64,000 bases of DNA from Alphaproteobacteria bacterium (GCA_019752515.1 JAIEMB010000021.1:49400-113399); one strand, 5' to 3'. Numbered from the stretch's first letter, positions 1-9,842 are shown. The notes: generated from the sequence alone by a model not told the origin. Made by a program: numbers and translations.

Positions 1-18
1 AAGGGTAAGGAAAAGTTT

Positions 19-600
19 ATGTTTATGACTATTGAACCCAAAGACCATCACTTTCATAGGTTGCTCCTAAGTTCATTTGTAGAGCTTGTCAAAAAAAATT
101 CTGCTCTTAGCCATTCCTTTCAAAATCACAAAGAGGCAACATTTATCAATTTTCAGGATAAGAGAAGAATGATCTTTGGGGGAGCTTTACTGCTGAAGCA
201 AAAGGTCACGGCTCTTCATAAGAAAATTGGGGAACGTATCACTAAACTTGCATCAAAAAAGGGAGAAGTTTGGACATGCACCCTAAATCTTCAACTAAAA
301 AACAATAAATACCCCATAGATTTTGAATCTATTAGTGAAATCCTGTATCGAGACATTTATCAAAAACTTACTGAATTTGGAATAAAGAAAAAAATAGATT
401 ATCTATGTATGGTATTAGAACCTGGTGAACATTTATGTACAGAAGCAATAGGAGCATGGCCTTATGTATTTGAATTAAGTTCCCATGACTCCTTAGATAA
501 TCTCTTTCATGGAATTTTATCTCTTACTAGAAATTCATTGAAGCCCTGTAAAAATCCTGATAATTCAATGGATTACAGCGAGATAAGGTTGGCGGCATAG
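19..600 (+). CDS. hypothetical protein, unrecognised
   Basis: A 193-residue soluble protein with no signal peptide and no membrane segment. A purine-rich stretch (AAGGGTAAGGAAAAG) lies just before the ATG at 19; a second ATG two codons on (25) is equally possible. Visible pieces are a Gly-Gly segment near residues 53-60 (IFGGALLLKQ) and a C-terminal half with Cys-containing hydrophobic strands (YLCMVLEPGEHLCTE). The layout faintly recalls GNAT-fold acyltransferases, but I see no diagnostic motif, so this is only an idea. Its stop codon lies in the loop of the first of several hairpins, and a good terminator follows at 628-676. The gene upstream is outside the window. Confidence 0.6.
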   Translation: MFMTIEPKDHHFHRLLLSSFVELVKKNSALSHSFQNHKEATFINFQDKRRMIFGGALLLKQKVTALHKKIGERITKLASKKGEVWTCTLNLQLKNNKYPIDFESISEILYRDIYQKLTEFGIKKKIDYLCMVLEPGEHLCTEAIGAWPYVFELSSHDSLDNLFHGILSLTRNSLKPCKNPDNSMDYSEIRLAA

Positions 601-627
601 CCTCCCTGATCAATGTTGCCGCCCAGA

Positions 628-676
628 GAGGAGAGGTTTAATGTTTAGTTTTATCACGAATCTCTCCTCGTTTTTT
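628..676 (+). terminator. rho-independent terminator after the first gene
   Basis: An 11-bp GC-rich stem with one G-U pair (628-638 with 659-669), a 20-nt loop, and then six T residues at 671-676. It closes the transcript of the gene ending at 600. Confidence 0.75.
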
Positions 677-731
677 ACATAGAGAAAATAGTTTTTTTAA
701 AGTTGTTTGGATGAGTATTTTAGATTAACTC

Positions 732-749
732 CTCACATATATATGTGAG
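732..749. promoter_or_regulatory. perfect 18-bp palindrome
   Basis: CTCACATATATATGTGAG is its own reverse complement. It lies in non-coding DNA between the terminator and the 12-bp hairpin. It could be an operator or simply a cruciform-prone AT sequence. No adjacent promoter can be assigned. Confidence 0.3.
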
Positions 750-945
750 AAAAGTTGCAGAGTGTTCGCTAGCCTCCCTACGAACACTCTGCTTAGCCTC
801 TCTGGAACTTGGCCTCTGAAGGATGAATATTTGCAATGATTCCTCCTTCAGTCCACAACTTGCTCCGAGAATATAATACACTTTTATGATATCAAAAACA
901 ATAAATATTGAGGATGATGATACGAAGTTTGTTTTCTTTCCACTC

Positions 946-2094
946 CTATTCTAACCGTTTTCTAAACATCCAACCTGCAAGTGAGAGCGTGAAACCGGCA
1001 ATTAAGGCTACAGGCCAAGTATTATTGAAAACTTCTAAAGCAGTTATATCTTTTAAAAAAATCCCTTTAATAACAATAAAGAAATGCTTTATCGGGAGAA
1101 GATTAGTAAAGGGTTGTAGCCAGTCTGGCATATTTTCAATGGGTGTTGCGTAACCTGAAAGTAACATCATGGGAGTCATAAAAACGAAAGATCCTAAGAT
1201 AGATTGTTGTTGTGTACGCGAGATTGATGAAATAAATAAGCCAATTCCTACAATAGAAAATAAAAACACAATCATACTAGCGTACAAAAGGACAAAAGAA
1301 CCTCTGAAGGGTATTTTAAAAAGATATAAAGCTACAACCATCAATAGGGTGCTTTCAGCGATACTTATGATCATAGCAGGTATCATTTTTCCTATCAAAA
1401 TCTGCCAAGGCTGAAGAGGGGATACAAGAAGTTGATCAAAGGTGCCATTCTCGCGCTCACGTGAAACAGACATAGCTGTTACCATAAGAGCCAAAAGCAT
1501 ACTTAAGATAGCTACCAGAGAAGGGACAGTAAAATAAATATAATCGAGGTTGGGATTGAAAAAAGACCGAAATTTAAGGGGAACTGGTTCTGGAACTTCG
1601 AGTCCGTTATTACGCAAAATATCAAGATTAAAATTTTGAAGAATTATATTGAGATATCCTAAGACGATTTGAGAGGCGTTGGATTTACGTCCATCCAAGA
1701 TTATCTGTAACTGTGCGGATTGCCCAGCTGCAATAAGGCGAGAAAAATGAGGTTGAAATTGTAAGGTAGCAATTACTTCCTGGATATTTATCGCTCTTTC
1801 TACATCTTTTGGGTTATTGTATTGATAAACATGGCTAAAATAAGGAGACCCTTTTATTCTCTGTATGAACTCATGGCTGTACCATCCACTATCTTGGTTA
1901 TAAACCCCAATGGAAATATTATTGACTTCTAAGGTTGCTGCATGAGAGAGAATAATTAATTGAATAAGTGGAGGAGCAATAAGCATAACGCGGCTTTTTT
2001 TGTCACGCCAGACAGCAAGAACTTCTTTAATAACCAACGAATTAATTCGAGACCATGAACGTATCATTTTTTGTAGAGAAGAGCCTAGTTTCAT
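946..2094 (-). CDS. ybhR: ABC-2 type exporter permease, YbhR-like
   Basis: Inner-membrane permease, the last gene of a four-gene exporter operon. About 382 residues, the usual size. It has one N-terminal membrane segment (VMLIAPPLIQLIILSHAATL), a large periplasmic region with LQIILDGRKSNASQI, then a cluster of five or so helices in the C-terminal half, including SRERENGTFDQLLVSPLQPW, ISSISRTQQQS and MLLSGYATPIENMP. These stretches match E. coli YbhR closely from memory. I chose the ATG at 2094, four bases after the stop of the upstream permease, over an in-frame start at 2205 that would overlap that gene by about 107 bp. It should pair with the YbhS-like protein to form the channel. Confidence 0.92.
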   Translation of the reverse strand: MKLGSSLQKMIRSWSRINSLVIKEVLAVWRDKKSRVMLIAPPLIQLIILSHAATLEVNNISIGVYNQDSGWYSHEFIQRIKGSPYFSHVYQYNNPKDVERAINIQEVIATLQFQPHFSRLIAAGQSAQLQIILDGRKSNASQIVLGYLNIILQNFNLDILRNNGLEVPEPVPLKFRSFFNPNLDYIYFTVPSLVAILSMLLALMVTAMSVSRERENGTFDQLLVSPLQPWQILIGKMIPAMIISIAESTLLMVVALYLFKIPFRGSFVLLYASMIVFLFSIVGIGLFISSISRTQQQSILGSFVFMTPMMLLSGYATPIENMPDWLQPFTNLLPIKHFFIVIKGIFLKDITALEVFNNTWPVALIAGFTLSLAGWMFRKRLE

Positions 2095-2098
2095 CTCT

Positions 2099-3223
2099 TT
2101 AGTCCAATCTCTTCTTGCTCTTGTTAATTGTAATACTAAAAAAAACGAGTGCCATGAGTAACATTGCAACCAGATTGGGCAAAATAAGTTCCCAAATTGT
2201 TCCACTCAAAAACGTACTTTGTAAAATCGTAACAAAGTAACGAGGGGGTAATAAATAAGTTATGACTTGGATTGGCCAAGGCATAGATTTAATTTCAAAA
2301 ATAAATCCGGAAAGAACAAAAGCGGGCAGAAAGCCAAGCATGATAGAGACTTGACTGGATACAAACTGGTTTCGAGTGAGAGTGGAAATTAATAACCCTT
2401 GTCCCAGGGCTGCCAGCAAAAAAATGGACGTTGAAAGCAGGAGGACAAACAAAGACCCCCGGAAGGGAACTTCAAATAACGTAAGGGAAAGACTCACACA
2501 AAGCATCATTGATCCAAGTCCAAGAAGAAAATAAGGAATTAGCTTACCCAAAATAATTTCATTAAATTGGATGGGGGTTGACATGATGGCTTCCATTGTT
2601 CCCCTCTCCCACTCACGTGCAACAACCAGGGCCGTGAGCAGAATCCCGATTAAAGATAGAATGATAGCCACAGAGCCAGGTAAGAGAACATTTCTACTTT
2701 TTAAGTCTTCATTAAACCAAATTCGAGGTTGAGGAATAACAGGAAAGCTAAAATCTATTTTCTTTTCTGTGTTGAGTTGTGATTGCCATATGTTAACCAC
2801 ACCTCCCGAATAATTAAGGACAAAGTTTGCTGTATTTGGTTCGCTGCCATCAAGAAGGACTTGCAGGGATGCTGGGGTGCCTCGTAAGAAGTTTTGGGAA
2901 AAATCTTGAGGGATGGTAACAATTCCTCGGAGCCGCCCACCTGTCATCTCATTTTCTAGGGCTGGGCGACTATAACTTGCTTGGACATTAAAATAAGAGG
3001 TTGCAAGGAAAGAATTTTCGAGACTTCGTGCAGTAGGAGATGTATCTTCAAGAAGGAGACCAATACGTATTTTGTCTGCATCAAGAGAAACGCCGTATCC
3101 AAAAATAAACATCATTATGAGGGGGAGCACAAATGCAATAAGGAAGGTGCTAGGATCACGTAATATTTGTTTTCCTTCCTTCTGCAAATAAGCCAAAAGG
3201 CGTTGAAAAGAAAAAGAGTTCAT
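2099..3223 (-). CDS. ybhS: ABC-2 type exporter permease, YbhS-like
   Basis: Inner-membrane permease of 374 residues, partner of the gene downstream. The N-terminal helix (FLIAFVLPLIMMFIFGYGVSL) is followed by a periplasmic part containing LLDGSEPNTANFVLNYSGG and a C-terminal block of helices with VAREWERGTMEAIMSTP and LISTLTRNQFVSSQVS. These are the family's best-conserved stretches and match E. coli YbhS. Its ATG overlaps the stop of the ATPase gene (ATGA), so translation is coupled. In E. coli this system exports drugs and has been linked to Na+/Li+ extrusion; the substrate here is unknown. Confidence 0.94.
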   Translation of the reverse strand: MNSFSFQRLLAYLQKEGKQILRDPSTFLIAFVLPLIMMFIFGYGVSLDADKIRIGLLLEDTSPTARSLENSFLATSYFNVQASYSRPALENEMTGGRLRGIVTIPQDFSQNFLRGTPASLQVLLDGSEPNTANFVLNYSGGVVNIWQSQLNTEKKIDFSFPVIPQPRIWFNEDLKSRNVLLPGSVAIILSLIGILLTALVVAREWERGTMEAIMSTPIQFNEIILGKLIPYFLLGLGSMMLCVSLSLTLFEVPFRGSLFVLLLSTSIFLLAALGQGLLISTLTRNQFVSSQVSIMLGFLPAFVLSGFIFEIKSMPWPIQVITYLLPPRYFVTILQSTFLSGTIWELILPNLVAMLLMALVFFSITINKSKKRLD

Positions 3224-4947
3224 AAATTTTCCCCATGATCTGAGCGTTCGATGAGCGTAATAAAGGCATCTTCAAGAGTGGGATTGGGTAGAAGCTCTGT
3301 TTTTGCTTTCTTCTTTAAGTCATCCGGAGTTCCTATTGCGATGTTTAGGCCGTTATAGATGAGAGCAATATGATCACAATATTCTGCTTCTTCCATAAAA
3401 TGAGTTGTTACCATAATTGTAACACCTTTATTTGCCATCCCATTGATATGGCTCCAGAATTCACGTCGTGTGAGAGGGTCAACACCTGAAGTTGGTTCGT
3501 CGAGAAATAAAACATCAGGCTCATGCATAACAGCACAAGCGAGAGCTAAACGTTGTTTAAATCCTAGGGGGAGAAGGCCTGCATTTTCATTAAGATAAGG
3601 ATGAAGCCCGAAAATACGGGTCATAAGGTGGACTCTTTCGTTTCGCTGTGTTCTCGTCAGTCCATAAACCCCAGAAAAAAAGTCTAAATTTTGTTTTACG
3701 CTCAAGTCTTCGTACAATGAAAATTTTTGAGCCATATAGCCAATACGTTCACGAGCTTCAGATGAGGCTGTTTTAAGATCAAAGCCAGAAACACGGGCTC
3801 TTCCTTTTGTAGGTTGCAAGAGCCCACAAAGCATCTTAAAAATTGTTGATTTTCCTGCTCCATTTGGCCCAAGAAGCCCAAAAATTTCTCCTCGTTGGAT
3901 TGTAAAGGAAATATCGAATGCAGCTCTAAAATCCCCAAAATACTTTGTGAGATTTTGAGCCTTAATAGGGGGGACACTATTCTCTTCTTTAGATGAAATA
4001 TGTTCAACCAAAATAGAGTCTTCTTTTGAGCTTCCTCCAAGGATATCCACAAATGCATCTTCAAATCGTGGTGTGACAGGTTTCCATTGAGGATCAGGAG
4101 AGAAAGAGAAAGGCTGCGATGAGCAAACAAGTCGAATTTCACTTCCTTGGATAACCCCGTCGATAACCTCCGGAAGTTTTAAAAGCTGTTTAAGAGCCAT
4201 ACGACGCTCTTTTAAGGGGACGTGTACTTGGAAAACGCGACCTTGAACTTGTTTTGTCAGGTTTTTTGGTGGTCCATAAAAAAGCAATTTTCCTTCATTA
4301 AGCAAAATCACTTCCTCACATTTATCACCTTCATCTAAGTAGGATGTAGACCATAAGACAGTCATCCCTTGATGGGTGAGCTCTTGTATCATTTTCCATA
4401 ATTCACGTCGTGATAAGGGATCAACACCAACGCTCGGTTCATCAAGCAATAAAATTCTTGGTCGTCCCAAAAGTGCACAAGCCAAGCCCAATTTCTGCTT
4501 CATGCCACCAGAAAGATTCCCAGCAAGTCGATGAATGAAAGGCTTAAGCGTCGTAAAAGTCAGCATCCTTTCAAAACCGTCATCCTTTTTTTTGCCCGTA
4601 AGCCTATGAAGCTTCGCATATAGATCTAGGTTTTCAATGACTGTTAAATCTTCATACAAACCAAATTTCTGTGGCATATAACCTGTGATATTCTGTAGTG
4701 AAACTGAGTTGGTCTGTGTATTTAAACCCATTACATGAATGGTACCTTGCGTTGGAAGAAAAAGCCCTGCGATAAGGCGAATAAGCGTTGTTTTACCTGC
4801 ACCATCTGGTCCTACGAGGCCTGTAATAATACCTTGACGAATAGAAGCATTAATATTATTGAGAGCGGGTTTTTCCATTTTGGGGAAAACCTTTGTAACA
4901 TTAGTTATTTGGATACTTATATCAGTGAGATCCCTAGGGAGCGTCAT
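3220..4947 (-). CDS. ybhF: ABC exporter ATPase with two nucleotide-binding domains, YbhF-like
   Basis: Cytoplasmic ATPase of 575 residues (E. coli YbhF is 578) with two ABC domains in one chain. Domain 1 has Walker A GPDGAGKT (46-53), signature LSGGMKQK and Walker B ILLLDEP. Domain 2 has GPNGAGKST, the degenerate signature LPLGFKQR and VLFLDEP followed by TSGVDP. The odd second signature is shared with E. coli YbhF, so it is a family trait rather than damage. The gene overlaps both neighbours by four bases (ATGA), giving a tightly coupled operon with the adaptor upstream and the permeases downstream. Confidence 0.95.
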   Translation of the reverse strand: MTLPRDLTDISIQITNVTKVFPKMEKPALNNINASIRQGIITGLVGPDGAGKTTLIRLIAGLFLPTQGTIHVMGLNTQTNSVSLQNITGYMPQKFGLYEDLTVIENLDLYAKLHRLTGKKKDDGFERMLTFTTLKPFIHRLAGNLSGGMKQKLGLACALLGRPRILLLDEPSVGVDPLSRRELWKMIQELTHQGMTVLWSTSYLDEGDKCEEVILLNEGKLLFYGPPKNLTKQVQGRVFQVHVPLKERRMALKQLLKLPEVIDGVIQGSEIRLVCSSQPFSFSPDPQWKPVTPRFEDAFVDILGGSSKEDSILVEHISSKEENSVPPIKAQNLTKYFGDFRAAFDISFTIQRGEIFGLLGPNGAGKSTIFKMLCGLLQPTKGRARVSGFDLKTASSEARERIGYMAQKFSLYEDLSVKQNLDFFSGVYGLTRTQRNERVHLMTRIFGLHPYLNENAGLLPLGFKQRLALACAVMHEPDVLFLDEPTSGVDPLTRREFWSHINGMANKGVTIMVTTHFMEEAEYCDHIALIYNGLNIAIGTPDDLKKKAKTELLPNPTLEDAFITLIERSDHGENL

Positions 4948-5951
4948 TCAGCGATTCTCATTTTAACAGTAACGGGCATTCCCTGGCGAAGCTCATTTTT
5001 CGGATCATTAACAATAATTCGAAGTCTGTAAACAAGATCTGTACGAAGTTCGGTTGTTTCAACTGTTTTAGGTGTAAATTCAGCTTGTGGTGAAATGAAG
5101 CCAATTTGGCCAATAAATGGCTTATCAGGATGGGTATCGGTTGTCACAAGGGCTTCCATACCAGGTTTAATACGGCCAAGATCTACCTCAGAAACATAAG
5201 CCCGTATCCATATTGGATGATAGAGAGAAAGGGTATAAACGATAGAAAGAGGCGCTATAATGGCCCCCGGTTCGCGAACACGTGTCATTATAATGCCATC
5301 TGAAGGTGAATAAATATGCGTATCCTTCAAATTGAGTTTAGCACTTTCCACTTGGGCTTTTGCTGCCTCCATCGCCGCTCGACCAGCATCAATATCTTCT
5401 TGACGAAAACCTTCTTCTGCAAGACTTAAAGCTTCTTTCGCATTTTTTAAGAGAGCCTCAGCTTCATTTTTTTGAGCCAGAGCATCATCATAAGCTTGTT
5501 GAGAGGTTGCTCCTACTTTAATTTGTTCACTTTGACGTTTAAAAATAATGCTGGCATTTTCAAAAACAGCCCGTCTTTCTTGAACATTGGCTCGGTTTTC
5601 TTCAATTTCTTGAGGGCGACTGCCGTGTATCAACTTTGCATAATTGGCCTCTGTTTGAGAAAGTTGAGCTTTTGCAGTAGCTAGATCAGCTTCATACGGA
5701 GCTTTATCCAAAGTGGCAATAATATCACCAACCTTGACCTCATCTCCCTCCTCAAAAAGCATCTTTTCGATGCGCCCACTTACTCGAAAACCCAGGTCAA
5801 CTTGGCGAATATCAACGTTACCGTAAAGGATGAGGTGCTTTTTATAGTTATTCTGCTTCCAATACCACGTCGCAAAATAGAAAATAATAAGAAGGGCAAT
5901 TCCCCCTAAAACTGAGATAAGAATAAGGATTTTTGAAGTTGATTTAGTCAT
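4944..5951 (-). CDS. ybhG: HlyD-family membrane fusion protein, YbhG-like
   Basis: Periplasmic adaptor of 335 residues that should link the inner-membrane ABC exporter to an outer-membrane channel. It has one N-terminal membrane anchor (about residues 7-28), the first lipoyl half with VDLGFRVSGRIEKMLFEEGD, a long coiled-coil hairpin (about 85-205, rich in Ala, Glu and Gln), the second lipoyl half with IYSPSDGIIMTRVREPGAII, and a beta-barrel region. Length and order fit YbhG. It is the first gene of the operon. No TetR-type regulator (cecR/ybiH in E. coli) lies beside it and no TolC gene is in the window. Confidence 0.93.
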   Translation of the reverse strand: MTKSTSKILILISVLGGIALLIIFYFATWYWKQNNYKKHLILYGNVDIRQVDLGFRVSGRIEKMLFEEGDEVKVGDIIATLDKAPYEADLATAKAQLSQTEANYAKLIHGSRPQEIEENRANVQERRAVFENASIIFKRQSEQIKVGATSQQAYDDALAQKNEAEALLKNAKEALSLAEEGFRQEDIDAGRAAMEAAKAQVESAKLNLKDTHIYSPSDGIIMTRVREPGAIIAPLSIVYTLSLYHPIWIRAYVSEVDLGRIKPGMEALVTTDTHPDKPFIGQIGFISPQAEFTPKTVETTELRTDLVYRLRIIVNDPKNELRQGMPVTVKMRIAE

Positions 5952-5991
5952 ATTTAGCTAGGTTTTCTTTAGAAAAGGTTTGTACATGTGC

Positions 5992-7047
<1,056 letters not shown>

Positions 7048-7095
7048 TTATTTAATTTTATAATTTATTATTATTATTTTAAATTCTTATGTTAT

Positions 7096-7296
7096 TTAAG
7101 CAATAATATCCGGTATTAATTTTGTTTCAAGTCTGAGAATCTCGTCCTTAAGTTGAAGCTTTTTCTTTTTAAGTCTTTGTACGGCAAGTTGATCATAAAT
7201 AAATTGAGTTCGAAGGCGTTCAATCTCTTCATCTAAAGTTTGATGCTCTTCTTTTAACTTATTCAGCTTGTGTTTTAAGTCTTCCGTCGTCATCAT
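7096..7296 (-). CDS. small coiled-coil protein, DUF465/YdcH family
   Basis: A 66-residue, highly charged, almost wholly helical protein with a leucine pattern (LKHKLNKLKEEHQTLDEEI, then VQRLKKKKLQLKDEILRLE). This is the usual look of the DUF465 (YdcH-like) family, which has no established function. The ATG at 7296 is chosen over an upstream TTG at 7305; a second ATG follows directly at 7293. It stands alone, divergent from the phosphofructokinase gene. Confidence 0.8.
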   Translation of the reverse strand: MMTTEDLKHKLNKLKEEHQTLDEEIERLRTQFIYDQLAVQRLKKKKLQLKDEILRLETKLIPDIIA

Positions 7297-7402
7297 ACAA
7301 ACCAACTTTTCATTAGAAAATTATTGTATCAAATTTTTGGGGTAAAATCCGCAACAAAGTTGTTAGTGTTAGTAATTAAAATAAATTAAAGAGGTTTATA
7401 AG

Positions 7403-8488
7403 ATGACACGAATAGGAATATTAACAAGTGGCGGAGATTGCGCTGGTTTGAATGCTGTTATTCGCGCAATTACACTTAGGGCAATTCAGACATATGGATG
7501 GGAAGTTTATGGTATCCATCAGGGTACCCACGGGCTTATGCGTCGCCCTGTGGATGCAATTAAACTTGATCTATCTTTTTGTAATGGCAACCTCTTGCGA
7601 CAGGGCGGAACAGTCCTAGGAACGACGAATAAAGGAGACCCTTTCAGCTATCCTTTTGCTGATGGTACGATAAAGGATATTTCTGAAGACCTTATTGAAG
7701 GATATCGTCTTTTGAAACTTGATGCTGTGATTGGCATAGGGGGAGATGGAAGCCAGTCAATCCTTAGGCGGCTTGCTCAACAGGGAGAGCTTAAACTTGT
7801 AACAATTCCAAAAACCATTGATGATGATTTAAGTCATACAGAACACTCGGTGGGGTTTATGACAGCAGTAGATGTGGCAACAGAAGCTCTTGATCGTCTT
7901 CAACCAACGGCCGCAAGTCATGACCGTGTTATGATTTTAGAAGTTATGGGTCGAGATGCTGGTCATATTGCCCTTGCCGCTGGAATAGCAGGAGGAGCTG
8001 ATATTATTTTAATTCCAGAGATTCCTTATAGTATGGAAAGTATAGCTCGCAAAATTAAATCCTTACGCAGTGGTGGACGTAACTTTGCTCTTGTTGTTGT
8101 TTCTGAAGCTGTGGGAACAGAATCAGGAGAGAAGGCAACAATTACAGATCTGTCCGGCAAAAGCCGTTACGGGGGTATTTCTCAGTATCTTGCAAGCCGC
8201 ATTACAGAGCTTACAGGAGCTGAAACACGTTTTACAGTGCTCGGGCACGTACAACGCGGGGGGCAACCTGTCTTTCAAGACCGCATGCTAGCCTCTGTTT
8301 TTGGGGTTCATGCTGTGGATTTGATTCATCAAGGTAAATTTGATCGTATGGTCGCCTGGCAGAATCGTCAGGTTATTGATGTTCCAATTCAACAAGCCAT
8401 TGATGGATATCAAGCTGTCGATATTAATGGAACTCTCATTAAAACAGCACGGGGGCTTGGAATTTCCTTTGGTGACGAGAAAATTTAA
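7403..8488 (+). CDS. pfkA: 6-phosphofructokinase, PPi- or ATP-dependent
   Basis: Phosphorylates fructose 6-phosphate in glycolysis. 361 residues; begins with the phosphate-binding loop GILTSGGDCAGLN, then IGGDGSQS (about 113-118), IPKTIDDD (136-142), VMGRDAGHIAL and VLGHVQRGG. The phosphoryl-donor residues are mixed: Gly where classical PPi enzymes have Asp (GGDG, as in ATP enzymes), but Lys in PKTIDDD where E. coli ATP-PFK has Gly. This combination occurs in actinobacterial-type enzymes that use PPi, so PPi is plausible but not settled. A good Shine-Dalgarno (AAAGAGG) precedes the ATG. Confidence 0.93.
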   Translation: MTRIGILTSGGDCAGLNAVIRAITLRAIQTYGWEVYGIHQGTHGLMRRPVDAIKLDLSFCNGNLLRQGGTVLGTTNKGDPFSYPFADGTIKDISEDLIEGYRLLKLDAVIGIGGDGSQSILRRLAQQGELKLVTIPKTIDDDLSHTEHSVGFMTAVDVATEALDRLQPTAASHDRVMILEVMGRDAGHIALAAGIAGGADIILIPEIPYSMESIARKIKSLRSGGRNFALVVVSEAVGTESGEKATITDLSGKSRYGGISQYLASRITELTGAETRFTVLGHVQRGGQPVFQDRMLASVFGVHAVDLIHQGKFDRMVAWQNRQVIDVPIQQAIDGYQAVDINGTLIKTARGLGISFGDEKI

Positions 8489-8568
8489 AAATTTTAGTTT
8501 GAGAGAAGCTCAACCTATGGTTGAATGCCTATAGTTTTTGAAATAATCTATAAAGAAAGGTGGGAGCG

Positions 8569-9081
8569 ATGACAGCACCCCTCATGCCTAAAGCCACTGC
8601 TATTTGGCTTATTGATAATACAACGTTGACCTTTGAGCAAATTGGTGAGTTTTGTCAATTGCATCCATTGGAAGTTCAAGCCATTGCCGATGGAGAAATT
8701 ATTATTGGAATGGTTGGGCACGACCCTGTTGCTTCAGCCCAATTAAGTTTAGATGAAATTGAGCGTTGCCAAGCAGATCCTTCAGCACGATTACAATTAG
8801 CTCGACAAACTCTCGACCAAAAAAACAAGAAAAAAGCTAAGTATACTCCTGTTGCTTTGCGACAGGCTAAACCAAATGCAATTGCTTGGCTTTTAAAAGA
8901 AATTCCCATGATTAGTGATGCAGATATTATTCGTACTTTGGGTACGACGAAAAATACGATTCAAGCCATTCGACTAAAAACACATCGGAATATGGCTGAA
9001 ATTAAACCGCAAAGTCCCGTTCATTTAAGTTTATGTAGTATAAACGATCTTAATGAGCTTTTTCAAAAATATAAAATATGA
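8569..9081 (+). CDS. trcR: cell cycle transcriptional regulator TrcR (DUF1013)
   Basis: A 170-residue soluble protein of the DUF1013/TrcR family, found mainly in alphaproteobacteria. The N-terminal part holds a helix-turn-helix-like segment (FEQIGEFCQLHPLEVQAIADG), and a second one lies near the C-terminus (ISDADIIRTLGTTKNTIQAI). The ATG at 8569 is preferred to a GTG at 8560 because AAAGGTGGGAG lies immediately before it. Its stop overlaps the start of the next gene (ATGA). The family name comes from known annotation; regulatory targets cannot be seen here. Confidence 0.9.
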   Translation: MTAPLMPKATAIWLIDNTTLTFEQIGEFCQLHPLEVQAIADGEIIIGMVGHDPVASAQLSLDEIERCQADPSARLQLARQTLDQKNKKKAKYTPVALRQAKPNAIAWLLKEIPMISDADIIRTLGTTKNTIQAIRLKTHRNMAEIKPQSPVHLSLCSINDLNELFQKYKI

Positions 9082-9281
9082 CACTAAACCTGGTTCTTAA
9101 AATTTTATTGATTGTAGCTATGGGGGCAACTTTTGGAATCTTGGTCCTGGGTCTTTTAAACATGTTTAAGGAAGGAAAGAAAGCAGAAGAACGGAGCAAC
9201 AGAATGATGAGTTTACGCATCCTCTTTCAAGCGCTGGCCATTCTTATTTTTTCATTGCTTCTTTTTTTAAAGGTAAGCTAA
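9078..9281 (+). CDS. HIG1-domain twin-transmembrane protein
   Basis: 67 residues with two membrane helices (about 5-28 and 48-65) joined by a basic loop, RSNRMMSLRILFQ, which fits the HIG1-type motif. Small proteins of this kind often sit between trcR-like genes and the B12 adenosyltransferase in alphaproteobacteria. Mitochondrial relatives assist respiratory complexes; the role here is inferred only. It overlaps trcR by four bases and its stop abuts the next ATG. Confidence 0.8.
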   Translation: MTLNLVLKILLIVAMGATFGILVLGLLNMFKEGKKAEERSNRMMSLRILFQALAILIFSLLLFLKVS

Positions 9282-9842
9282 ATGGTCCAGTTAACACGTA
9301 TTTATACGAAGGGGGGTGATACGGGAAAAACCTCTCTTGGAACGAAGGGCCGTGTATCTAAGGCCTCTCTACGCATTGCTGCTATTGGTGATGTGGATGA
9401 GGCGAACGCAAACATTGGCGTTGCTCGTCTACCAGCAGATGAAGAAATCAACCTTCTTCTCTCCCATATTCAAAATGATCTTTTTGATCTTGGGGCTGAC
9501 CTTTGTGTGCCTCTAGTGAAGAACCAACAGAAAAGACTTCGAATTGACCCCCATCAAACTACTTTTTTAGAAGAGAAGATTGACTATTATAACAAATTTC
9601 TACCCCCTCTGAATTCTTTTGTATTACCAGGGGGGTCACCCCTTTCTACCACCCTTCATCAAGCTCGAACGGTGGTGAGGAGGGCTGAACGTACCGTATG
9701 TGCTCTTTATGAAATGGAACCCATTAATAAATTTATTTTGCAATATCTAAACAGACTTTCCGACTTGTTGTTTGTTTTAGCTCGATTTGCAAATCATAAG
9801 GAAGCTGGTGACGTTTTATGGGTTCCTGGAGCTTATCGTTAA
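9282..9842 (+). CDS. pduO: cob(I)alamin adenosyltransferase, PduO type
   Basis: Transfers the adenosyl group of ATP to cob(I)alamin or its precursor to make coenzyme B12. 186 residues. Diagnostic PduO-type motifs: the N-terminal ATP loop YTKGGDTGKTSLG, GDVDEANANIG, RRAERTV and YLNRLSDLLFVLAR. The start codon follows the previous stop without a gap, so the trio trcR / HIG1 protein / pduO reads as one operon. No B12-dependent enzyme or B12 biosynthesis gene is in this window, which fits salvage of imported cobalamin. Confidence 0.95.
   Translation: MVQLTRIYTKGGDTGKTSLGTKGRVSKASLRIAAIGDVDEANANIGVARLPADEEINLLLSHIQNDLFDLGADLCVPLVKNQQKRLRIDPHQTTFLEEKIDYYNKFLPPLNSFVLPGGSPLSTTLHQARTVVRRAERTVCALYEMEPINKFILQYLNRLSDLLFVLARFANHKEAGDVLWVPGAYR

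Larger units (their letters stand above)
591..851 (+). ncRNA. run of hairpins with C-rich loops; possible small RNA
   Basis: Four stem-loops follow one another: 591-597/617-623 (7 bp), 628-638/659-669 (11 bp, a terminator), 757-768/781-792 (12 bp, perfect) and 816-827/840-851 (11 of 12 bp). The first and third carry the identical 10-mer TAGCCTCCCT in their loops (598-607 and 770-779), and a near copy, TAGCCTCTCT, sits single-stranded at 794-803. Such loops could pair with Shine-Dalgarno sequences, as in the C-rich-loop Cuckoo/CcsR RNAs of other alphaproteobacteria. That is analogy: the CCUCCUCCC motif of those RNAs is not exactly present, and no promoter or clear 3' end is visible. Confidence 0.3.

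Noticed and set aside
908..1414. Two plus-strand frames opposite ybhR
   Set aside because: They are antisense to a well-supported permease and have no family features.
3220..4947. Degenerate second ABC signature in the YbhF-like ATPase as a sign of inactivation
   Set aside because: The same LPLGFKQR form occurs in E. coli YbhF, so it is a family trait.
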